DNA from: CAWIUB01 sp963839995
GTDB lineage: Bacteria; Actinomycetota; Actinomycetes; Mycobacteriales; Jatrophihabitantaceae
Assembly (NCBI GenBank): GCA_963839995.1
Contig: CAWIXH010000006.1
Span: 1-64,000 of the forward strand
DNA length: 64,000 bases
Reading direction: 5' to 3'
Positions 1 to 6,114 of this stretch are shown here, piece after piece. The notes beneath the pieces were generated by a model. The model was not told the DNA's origin, searched no databases, and worked only from the letters and a program-made list of their open reading frames with translations. The position numbers and the translations under genes were made by a program. Positions within the stretch are counted from its first letter, which is position 1. Each line of letters opens with the position of its first letter.

Positions 1-752
1 AAGGTTCTGCGATCTCGCCCGTGCTGACGAATCTGTTCATGCACTATGCGTTCGATACCTGGCTGGCTCGGGAGTTCCCGACGGTCGCCTTCGAGCGCTA
101 CGCCGACGATGCGGTGGTGCACTGCGCCACTCGGTGGCAGGCCAGCAAAGTGCTGGCCGCGTTGCAGCAACGGATGGCCGAGGTCGGGTTGGAGTTGCAT
201 CCCGACAAGACGAAGATCGTGTACTGCAAGGACAGTAACCGGCGTGGCGAGTTCGAGCACACGTCGTTCACGTTCCTGGGCTACACGTTCCGGCCACGGC
301 ACGCGCGGCGGGCGGATGGGGTGCACTTCCTGTCCTTCCTGCCCGCGATCAGCAAGGACGCCCTGAAGAAGATCGGGAAGCGGGTACGGTCCTGGCGACT
401 GCACCGGCGGACCGGCAGCAGCGCCGAAGACCTCGCCCGGATGATCAATCCGGTGGTGAGGGGGTGGATCGCTTACTACGGGGCCTTCTACCGCACGGCG
501 CTGTATCCCGTGCTCCATCGCATCAACACCTACCTGCTGCGGTGGATCATGAACAAGTACAAGAAGCTCAGCACCTGGAACAAAGCGATCCAGTCGATGA
601 GCGGCGCGGCGGTGTCACAGCCGCGGTACTTCGCACACTGGGCTTGGGCGAAACCGGCCGCCAGACGATCAGGACAACAAGAGCCGTATGACGGGAGACT
701 GTCACGTACGGATCTGTGGGAGCCGGGGGGTGCGATTCCCCCCGGCTACCCG
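1..752 (+). mobile_element. Group II intron, 3' part (truncated by window start)
   Basis: The window opens inside a group II intron. It holds the C-terminal part of an intron-encoded reverse transcriptase/maturase followed by RNA structures typical of domains V and VI, ending near 752. Downstream sequence resumes a reading frame on the minus strand (753-987), so the intron lies antisense to an interrupted gene. The 5' end, domains I-IV and the N-terminal RT lie outside the window, so intactness and mobility cannot be judged. Confidence 0.85.
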
Positions 753-839
753 ACCGTACCAGTTCGGGGCCAGGCCGTTCTTTGCCGCGCGCCCGAAGCC
801 AGCTCGCCAGCTCGGCACGGGTCGCCGCGTCGTCGATGA
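1..839 (+). CDS. ltrA: Group II intron reverse transcriptase/maturase, C-terminal part
   Basis: Partial at its 5' end; the frame is open from base 3. It reverse-transcribes intron RNA and, as maturase, helps splicing. The fragment begins in an RT block (G-SAISPVLTNLF), followed by the catalytic YADD box (about base 99) and by LHPDKTKIVYC. It then enters a GIIM maturase domain (LARMINPVVRGWIAYYG, RWIMNKYKKL) and ends with FAHWAW. The frame continues through RNA domains V and VI to a stop at 837-839, past the intron end; the natural stop may have been lost. The last 50 or so residues (from about 690) probably have no protein meaning. Family assignment is firm; class within the group II introns is not resolved. 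Confidence 0.85.
   Translation, partial: GSAISPVLTNLFMHYAFDTWLAREFPTVAFERYADDAVVHCATRWQASKVLAALQQRMAEVGLELHPDKTKIVYCKDSNRRGEFEHTSFTFLGYTFRPRHARRADGVHFLSFLPAISKDALKKIGKRVRSWRLHRRTGSSAEDLARMINPVVRGWIAYYGAFYRTALYPVLHRINTYLLRWIMNKYKKLSTWNKAIQSMSGAAVSQPRYFAHWAWAKPAARRSGQQEPYDGRLSRTDLWEPGGAIPPGYPTVPVRGQAVLCRAPEASSPARHGSPRRR
681..752 (+). ncRNA. Group II intron domains V and VI
   Basis: 681-717 reads GAGCCGTATG...CACGTACGGATCTGT, the near-invariant domain V hairpin of bacterial group II introns. 718-750 forms a domain VI-like stem (GGGAGCCGGGGGG pairing with CCCCCCGGCTACCC). The intron 3' end is placed at about 750-753 by these structures; the exact splice site is inferred. Confidence 0.8.
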
Positions 840-987
840 TGACAGTCTCCAGGAACGCTGGCTTGCCGGCCAGGAACAGCTGCCCTCCGGACTTGGGGGC
901 AGTGACGGCCGCGGCCGCCACCAGAGTGGCGACCTGCCGGACGGCACCGATCGCGAGGCTGTCAGCGCTCGGCTGGTTGTTGGTCAT
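753..987 (-). pseudogene. Truncated DUF2148/ferredoxin-like protein, interrupted by the intron
   Basis: Starts at ATG 987 and reads MTNNQPSADSLAIGAVRQV..., keeping about 75 residues before the frame runs into the group II intron at about 753. The segment VATLVAAAAVTAPKSGG resembles the start of DUF2148 (ferredoxin-domain) proteins, where an ARTAPK-like segment follows a predicted helix. The metal-binding cysteines expected further on are missing because the gene is cut. Its ATG overlaps the stop of the upstream fragment (ATGA), so the two were once translationally coupled. The family assignment is tentative. Confidence 0.45.
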
Positions 988-1121
988 GCGGGCTGAGCCG
1001 CGACCTGGCGGGCGCACCAGGCGTACAGCACGTCGTAGACGAACATGCCGCGCTCGAGCAGCACCTGATCGTCGGCCTCGACGTCCAGTCCGCCCAGGCC
1101 GATCGCGAGCAGAAGTGACGG
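984..1121 (-). pseudogene. C-terminal remnant of an unrecognised gene
   Basis: About 42 residues (LLAIGLGGLDVEADDQ... to YAWCARQVAAQPA) end at TGA 984-986, overlapping the start of the next fragment by ATGA. The frame is closed upstream by a stop at 1122-1124 and has no usable start codon. What remains is therefore the tail of a gene whose 5' part was lost at a junction just before the oppositely oriented DUF4118 gene. I do not recognise the family. Confidence 0.35.
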
Positions 1122-1156
1122 TCACCCGGGACATGCGGGCGTGTCATCATTGTCGG

Positions 1157-1651
1157 GTGAAGGTCCGGCGAGGGCTTAGCCGAGACAGGTTGGCGGTGCT
1201 GGCGGGACTGGCGGCGCCGCTGGCGCTGACAGCGATCCTCGTGCCGTTTCGGACCAGTTTCCCCAACACCGACGCCGCTTTGGCGCTGCTGCTGGTAGTC
1301 GTGGCCGTCGCGGCGAACGGGTACCGGCTGGCCGGTGTACTGGCGGCGTTATCGACGGCGGTGTGGTTTGACTTCTTCTTAACCCGGCCCTATGAACGGT
1401 TCAGCATTACGCGCCGCACGGATATCGAGACGACTGTCTTGCTGCTCGTGATTGGCGTGGCGGTGACCGAACTGGCGGTCTGGGGGCGTCGGGAGCACGC
1501 GGCCGCCAGCAGGCGGGCGGGTTACCTCGACGGCATCTCCGCTGCCGCGCAGGCGGTGAGGGCACGGGGCTCCGCGTCAGAACTGATCGAGCAGGTATCC
1601 AGGCAGCTGACTGAGTTGCTGTCATTGCGTACCTGCCGCTTCCAATACGGT
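1157..1651 (+). pseudogene. DUF4118 (KdpD-like) membrane protein, 5' part, split by transposon
   Basis: N-terminal 165 codons of a KdpD-like sensor-type protein. GTG 1157 is the chosen start; an in-frame ATG lies at 1133. Three to four hydrophobic segments occur between about residues 15 and 115 (for example LAVLAGLAAPLALTAILVPF and ETTVLLLVIGVAVTEL), with the DUF4118 signature VWFDFFLTRPYERFSI. A cytoplasmic GAF-like stretch follows up to CRFQYG, where the transposon begins at 1652. The gene continues at 5006 in the same order (YGVAGLGKPARLQH...), so a single ancestral protein of about 255 residues is reconstructed. It runs convergent to the kdp operon and would have been a potassium/osmotic sensor-like accessory. 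The first six codons after the junction are transposon sequence and the interrupted frame stops at 1714. Confidence 0.85.
1646..1651. repeat. Target-site duplication, left copy (TACGGT)
   Basis: TACGGT at 1646-1651 is repeated exactly at 5006-5011, flanking the transposon. In the host gene it encodes one Tyr-Gly pair, and removing one copy with the element restores the DUF4118 frame. Confidence 0.85.
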
Positions 1652-1663
1652 TGTTGTCCGTCG
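1652..1663 (+). repeat. Transposon left terminal inverted repeat
   Basis: TGTTGTCCGTCG at the left end; it matches the inverted right end at 4994-5005 at 11 of 12 positions and has canonical TG...CA termini. A subterminal copy of GTTGCCGAC lies at about 1693-1701. Confidence 0.75.
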
Positions 1664-1717
1664 TTGATCTTGCAGATGATGCCGTCATCGGTGTTGCCGA
1701 CGATCTCGGTGTGAGAG

Positions 1718-1746
1718 GGCCCCGTCCGCTGGTTGCGGACGGGGCC
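1718..1746 (-). terminator. Hairpin downstream of the transposon genes
   Basis: GGCCCCGTCCGC, 5-nt loop, GCGGACGGGGCC: a perfect 12-bp stem between the ATPase stop (1799) and the transposon left end. There is no T tract, but the stability and position fit a terminator for the minus-strand genes or insulation from the interrupted gene. Confidence 0.6.
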
Positions 1747-1798
1747 TTGGTCGTCTGGGTGATGGGGTGCTCGGCGTGGTGACGCCGGCCGGTGTTGG

Positions 1799-2614
1799 TC
1801 AGTCGGCGCCGGTTTCGGAGATCGCGGTGCGGGCGGCTTTCTCGTCGACGATCGAGCTGTCGCGGGCGAACGCGGCGGTGAGGGCGTTGACGGCGAGGTT
1901 GTTCACTGCCCGCGGGTAGCCGCGTGAGGCGTTGTGGATCAACGTGGTCGCGTCGGCGCTGAACAGCGTGTCGGTTCGCCCGGCGATCTTGAGATGGTGA
2001 CCGATGTAGTCGGCGGTCTCGGTCGCGCTCATGCCGGCGAGGGCGTAGCGGACGCTGATGCGCTGGTCCAGGGCGGCGAGCACGCCGAGCCGGAGCCGCT
2101 GCCGCAGCGTGGGCTGCCCGACGAGTAGGGCGGCGAACGGTGCGCCGGAGTCCATGTCGTGGTTGGTCAACATGCGCACGGCTTCCATCTGCGCGTTGTC
2201 CAGCAGGTGAGCCTCGTCGAAGATCACGATCGGGGTGCGGCCGCGTTCGGCGTGTTCGGCGGCCAGGGCCTCGGCGGCCTGCGGGACGAGGGTGGCGGTG
2301 TAGAAGTTCGGGACTTGGCCGAGCGCGGACACGACGTGGTGCAGCATGCCGCGGACCCCGACCGAGGGGTTGGGCAGGTAGATGACCACGTGCCGGGACG
2401 TGTCGAGTGCGGCGGTGGCGGCGCGGACGGCGACGGTCTTGCCGGCGCCGACCTCGCCGGTGATCACACCGAGGGCGTGCTGCTCGATGCACCAGCCGAT
2501 CCGGGCCACGGCTTCGGCGTGCCCGCCGTGGCGGTGCAGCATCGACGGTGCGAGGCTGCGCCCGAAGGGCATCTTGGTGAAGCCCCAGTGCGACTGCAGA
2601 CGCTGGATGCTCAC
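1799..2614 (-). CDS. Transposon AAA ATPase (TniB/ExeA-like)
   Basis: 271 residues from GTG 2614, which overlaps the transposase stop (GTGA), so the two are translationally coupled. Walker A is GEVGAGKT (residues 53-60) and Walker B is IVIFDEAH (about 129-136), with a downstream arginine-rich AAA lid. Proteins of this type (MuB, IstB, TniB, ExeA-like) act with a DDE transposase to select or activate the target in an ATP-dependent way. C-terminal helices (FARDSSIVDEKAARTAI) probably contact the transposase. Intact; the family role is established for relatives and inferred here. Confidence 0.85.
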   Translation of the reverse strand: MSIQRLQSHWGFTKMPFGRSLAPSMLHRHGGHAEAVARIGWCIEQHALGVITGEVGAGKTVAVRAATAALDTSRHVVIYLPNPSVGVRGMLHHVVSALGQVPNFYTATLVPQAAEALAAEHAERGRTPIVIFDEAHLLDNAQMEAVRMLTNHDMDSGAPFAALLVGQPTLRQRLRLGVLAALDQRISVRYALAGMSATETADYIGHHLKIAGRTDTLFSADATTLIHNASRGYPRAVNNLAVNALTAAFARDSSIVDEKAARTAISETGAD

Positions 2615-4098
2615 CGGCCGGCCTGCTCTTCCTGGCCGCCGCTGTGCTCGTCGGCGAGACAGTCGTCGATCGACAGCTGCCCGGGAATCTGCTCGGGACG
2701 CTGGTCGGAGCCGGTGGAGTAGAGGGCCCGGTAGCCGATCCGTTCGTCGGCCGCGACCTGCTGGTGGTGGGCGTCGGCGACCAGTTGCAGGTAGGCGATC
2801 CCGGTCGCCGGCGCCGGTGGCGGTTCGGGCGTCTCCGGGCGGGCTTTCGGGTGCGCATGGCGGGTGATCAGGTGCGGCACCGCAGGCCCGTAGCAGCGCC
2901 CGCCGTGGCGGACCTCGATCTGCTCGAGGTTGAACGGGGAGAACACCAACTCGACCTTGCGGCCGGCCAGCGCAGGCTCGACCTGGTAGGTGTTGCCGTG
3001 CAGCGACACCGTCGCGGTCTTGGTGACCGTGCGCAGCGTCGACCACAAGAACGCCTCTGTCAATGCGGCGGCGGCGGGCATCACCGGGCCGTGCCCGGCG
3101 GCCTGCCAGCCGTCGTTCCACCGCTGCAGTGGGCTTTGCCCGGTCTCGGAGTGCACCTGGTGGTGATAGACCGACTCGACCCACGCGGTGAACAACCCGT
3201 TGAGCTCGAGCAGCCCCGCGGCCGGGGTGAGTTCCCGCTCGGCGAGGTCGGCGGCGCTGGTGTCGGTGACCTCGACGAGGAACTGATCACGCACGGTGCG
3301 GAAGAACCGTTCTATTTTGCCGCGGCCTTGCGGGCGGTGCGGGGTGGAGTGGATCAGCCGGATCCCGAGCTTGCCGCAGGCCCGCAACAGCCAGGCATCG
3401 ACATAGGCCGAGCCGTTGTCGACGTAGCAGCTGGCGGGCACGCCGCGGGACGCGAGCGCCGGTTCCAGCGCGGCGGCCAGCCGCACGGTGTCCTCGGCGA
3501 AGCCGAACCGGTAGCCGACCGCGAGCCGAGCCTGATCATCAAGGAAGGCGAACAGGTAGGTCTTGCGCCCGCCGACCCGGGGGCCGTGCAACGCGTCGCC
3601 GACCCACCGCTCGTTCGGCGCTGAGGCTTCGAACCGGCCGAACACCACAGCCTCACCGGCCGCCGGGCCGATCAGCTCGCGGCGGTGGAACAGTCGCAGC
3701 AGCGTCGACTCTGAGGGTGAGTAGCCGGTCGAGGCGCGCAGGATCCGGGCCACCTGCGCCGCGGTGCGCTGTGGGTTCTCCCGCTTGAGCGCGACCGCCA
3801 ACTCCAACACGCCGGTGTCGATCCGGGAGCCTGGTTGGCGGATGGAGGGCATCAGCGCGTCGAACCCACCGGCCCGGTAGCGGCGGATCCACCGGTCCAG
3901 GCTGTCGCGCGAGTAGCGGTGCTGACCGCCGAACGGGCCGGCGTGGCTGCGAGCCGCGATCGCCCGCACGATCCGCCCGCGGGCCTTGGTCGACAGCCCC
4001 GGATCCAGCGCGGGGCAGATCAACTGGTAACGGAACAACGCCACCTGCTGCGCCCGCTCACGGCGTTTGACGTCGTCCTGTTCGGGTGTGCTCACCAC
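2611..4098 (-). CDS. DDE transposase, rve/integrase type
   Basis: About 495 residues. The start is placed at GTG 4098 (VVSTPEQDDV...), five bases after a GAGG ribosome site; GTG 4095 is the alternative. The order is N-terminal HTH segments (residues 60-145, with a Mu-like helix-turn-helix before LLRLFHRR), an RNase H-fold core with the catalytic triad D168 (WVGDAL), D227 (YVDNGS) and E263 (GKIERF), then a beta-barrel-like C-terminal domain (VSLHGNTYQV). It cuts and joins the transposon ends during transposition. Followed without gap by the ATPase gene. No frameshift or missing catalytic residue is visible. Confidence 0.9.
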   Translation of the reverse strand: MVSTPEQDDVKRRERAQQVALFRYQLICPALDPGLSTKARGRIVRAIAARSHAGPFGGQHRYSRDSLDRWIRRYRAGGFDALMPSIRQPGSRIDTGVLELAVALKRENPQRTAAQVARILRASTGYSPSESTLLRLFHRRELIGPAAGEAVVFGRFEASAPNERWVGDALHGPRVGGRKTYLFAFLDDQARLAVGYRFGFAEDTVRLAAALEPALASRGVPASCYVDNGSAYVDAWLLRACGKLGIRLIHSTPHRPQGRGKIERFFRTVRDQFLVEVTDTSAADLAERELTPAAGLLELNGLFTAWVESVYHHQVHSETGQSPLQRWNDGWQAAGHGPVMPAAAALTEAFLWSTLRTVTKTATVSLHGNTYQVEPALAGRKVELVFSPFNLEQIEVRHGGRCYGPAVPHLITRHAHPKARPETPEPPPAPATGIAYLQLVADAHHQQVAADERIGYRALYSTGSDQRPEQIPGQLSIDDCLADEHSGGQEEQAGR

Positions 4099-4184
4099 GG
4101 ATACCTCGATTCGGCAAGGGAAAGCCCGGCCGGGGCCGGCCGGGCGGCAACCCTCGCGAGGATTCCGGGCACCCGCGCGTAGCG

Positions 4185-4940
4185 TCAGGGGCGACTCGTG
4201 TTGCTCCCGGCACCCGAGCGCATCGGGGGCCACCCGGGAGCAAGCAGCCGACCGCCCGAGCAGGCCGCGGCGACCTGCCACGCCGTCACCGGGCCGAGCA
4301 CCCCAACCGGTCCGAACCGGCCGGTCACCGCCGCCGTCGCCGCCCCCAACGCGGCCAGCAGGTCCCGCCACGGGCAGCCCAGCGCCTTCGGGACAGGACG
4401 GTCCACCCCGGCCCGGGCAGCCACCTGCAGCAAGTGCAGCCGGGTCGCCTCCAGCCGGCCGATCATCACCCGCAGCCAGCCCCGCACCGTCGCCGCCGGA
4501 ACCCGAAGCTTCTCTCCGATCGAGCGGTGTCCAGACCCGCCGGCGCGGGCCAGCAGCGCCGCGCCGATCACCTCGACCGCATACGCCCGCCGCGCCAGCA
4601 CCGTCACCGGCAACAACACGTGGGTGATCAGACACGCCGAGCAGCGCGAGCGCCGCGGCCGCAACACCCCAGCGATCCCGCGCACCTCGCGGGGACGCGC
4701 CCACCCCCACGCCCGCAGCGGCGCCCAGCAGCCCGGGCACTCGACCTGCCCGGCCGCCAACCGCGACTCGACTCGACTTTGATCGGCCTCTACCGTCACC
4801 AACGGGTGCCTCCGCGCATCCAGCACGGCCCTCCCGCAGCGGTCTTCCACGACATACGGCGGGGGGGCCGTGGTCGTCTTCAGATGCTCGTCACACTGGC
4901 GGCGCCGACAAGACAGATCAACAAATGCGCGAAAGATCAC
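4185..4940 (-). CDS. Transposon zinc-ribbon/HTH protein (DUF6431-type)
   Basis: Up to 251 residues from ATG 4940; internal GTG starts (for example at VTVEADQ) are possible. A CPGC...CSAC pair (VECPGC and RCSACLIT) forms a zinc ribbon, followed by a helix-turn-helix (HRSIGEKLRVPAATVRGWL). It is the first gene of the minus-strand transposon cassette, 86 bases ahead of the transposase. DUF6431 proteins are common companions of this transposase/ATPase pair in actinobacteria; I infer a DNA-binding accessory or regulatory role. A run of seven G near 4860-4868 lies inside the gene. The last 30 or so residues are low-complexity. Confidence 0.6.
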   Translation of the reverse strand: MIFRAFVDLSCRRRQCDEHLKTTTAPPPYVVEDRCGRAVLDARRHPLVTVEADQSRVESRLAAGQVECPGCWAPLRAWGWARPREVRGIAGVLRPRRSRCSACLITHVLLPVTVLARRAYAVEVIGAALLARAGGSGHRSIGEKLRVPAATVRGWLRVMIGRLEATRLHLLQVAARAGVDRPVPKALGCPWRDLLAALGAATAAVTGRFGPVGVLGPVTAWQVAAACSGGRLLAPGWPPMRSGAGSNTSRP

Positions 4941-5005
4941 CCACTGTCGGCAACCTCAACGACGAGCGCCAACGACGACGTCGTCAACCAGAGCGACGGT
5001 CAACA
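4941..5005. promoter_or_regulatory. Transposon right end with terminal and subterminal repeats
   Basis: 65 bases upstream of the first transposon gene containing the right inverted repeat (4994-5005) and, inverted, repeated TCGTTG and one GTTGCCGAC motif also seen at the left end. They are candidate transposase-binding sites, and the promoter of the cassette must lie here too; no clear -10 box was picked out. Confidence 0.5.
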
Positions 5006-5275
5006 TACGGTGTCGCGGGGTTGGGTAAACCGGCCCGGTTGCAGCACAACGGTCAGGTCACGGAAGGGCACCGGACATGGGACGTCGAGGTTGAGGGGCT
5101 GCCCCAAGACACCGAAACCGAACTACTCGTGGAGAACGGCGGCCTATTCCAGGGCCGGTTCTTGATGAGCGCGAACCCAGATGCGCATCCCACTCTTGAG
5201 CAGCGGCTCGTAGCCATAGCATTCGCCGACCAGGTTGGTGCCGCATTGGCCCGAACGCAGCCGGCTAAGCGATAA
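5006..5275 (+). pseudogene. DUF4118 (KdpD-like) protein, 3' part after the transposon
   Basis: 90 codons including the stop (TAA 5273-5275) that continue the protein interrupted at 1651: YGVAGLGKPARLQHNG ... LEQRLVAIAFADQVGAALA. The segment fits a GAF-like cytoplasmic domain. It begins with the second copy of the target duplication TACGGT. Without the N-terminal membrane part it is unlikely to function; translation could only start inside transposon sequence. It ends 149 bases before the convergent kdpE stop. Confidence 0.85.
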
Positions 5276-5424
5276 AGCGACTCGCGGCCGTCAAGCCCAG
5301 CCTTGCGGGCTCGCGCACGATCCCTGCCCCCCCGTCACTTGGCCATGTGGGCACGACATTCCCAGGGACACCCGCCGTTTGTTTGGCGGCGGCGCGCGGT
5401 CGGGCCTGGGCGGGGGTTCTTCGG

Positions 5425-6114
5425 TCAGGGTTGGTAGCGGTAGCCCATGCCGGGTTCGGTGAGCAGGTAGCGGGGGCGGCTGGGTTGGGGTTCGAGTTTG
5501 CGGCGAAGTTGGGCCAGGTAGATGCGAAGGTAGCTGGAGTCGGTGTGGCCGGCGTCGCCGTGCAGCGCGGTGAGGAGTTCGCGGGCGGTGATGAGGGTGT
5601 TCGGGTTGCGGAGCATGATTTCGAGGATGCGCCATTCGGTGGGGGTGAGGTGGATGGTGTTGGGTGGTGGGCTGTCGGTTTGGTGGATGACACGGGCGGT
5701 GAGGTCGACCTGGATGGCGCCGAGGGTGACTGTTGTGGCGGGCGGGGCGAGGCTGGCTCGGCGGACGGCGGCGCGGAGTCGGGCGAGGAGTTCGTTCATG
5801 TCGAATGGTTTGCCGACGTAGTCGACGGCGCCGAGGTCGAGGGCGGCGATTTTGTCGTGGCTGCCGGTGCGGGCGGAGAGCACGAGGATGGGGAGGGCGG
5901 GGTTTCGCGGGTGCAGGCGCCGGATGACGTCGAGGCCGTCCAGGTCGGGTAGCCCGAGGTCGAGGATGAGGAGGTCGGGTGCGCGTTGGCTGGCCTGGGC
6001 GAGGGCGGCCGCGCCGGTGGCGGCGGTGGTGACCTGGTAGCCGCGGTGCGTCAGGTTCAGTTGCAGGGCGCGCAGAAGTTGGGGTTCGTCCTCGACGACG
6101 AGCACGTGGGTCAC
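5425..6114 (-). CDS. kdpE: KdpE response regulator
   Basis: 229 residues. Receiver domain with acidic pocket ED (9-10) and phospho-acceptor D52 (LILDLGLPD), the switch lysine in GKPFDM, and an OmpR-type winged-helix DNA-binding domain ending PGMGYRYQP. With KdpD it activates kdpFABC at low potassium or high osmolarity. Its ATG overlaps the kdpD stop (ATGA 6111-6114). It looks intact although its partner kinase gene is frameshifted, so it is either unphosphorylated, driven by another kinase or in early decay. Confidence 0.93.
   Translation of the reverse strand: MTHVLVVEDEPQLLRALQLNLTHRGYQVTTAATGAAALAQASQRAPDLLILDLGLPDLDGLDVIRRLHPRNPALPILVLSARTGSHDKIAALDLGAVDYVGKPFDMNELLARLRAAVRRASLAPPATTVTLGAIQVDLTARVIHQTDSPPPNTIHLTPTEWRILEIMLRNPNTLITARELLTALHGDAGHTDSSYLRIYLAQLRRKLEPQPSRPRYLLTEPGMGYRYQP

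Larger units (their letters stand above)
1652..5005 (-). mobile_element. 3,354-bp three-gene transposon (DUF6431 / DDE transposase / AAA ATPase)
   Basis: Bounded by imperfect terminal inverted repeats (left TGTTGTCCGTCG, right end inverted TGTTGACCGTCG, 11 of 12 identical) and a 6-bp direct duplication, TACGGT. It carries three minus-strand genes: a zinc-ribbon/HTH DUF6431 protein, an rve-type DDE transposase and an AAA ATPase overlapping it by GTGA. The transposase-plus-ATPase pairing recalls Mu, IS21 and Tn5053-type elements. Both ends contain further TCGTTG and GTTGCCGAC motifs, probably extra transposase-binding sites. All three genes look intact, so insertion may be recent. Confidence 0.88.

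Noticed and set aside
2644..3624. Long plus-strand open frame across the transposase gene
   Set aside because: Antisense shadow of the transposase in high-GC DNA; no domain or ribosome site.
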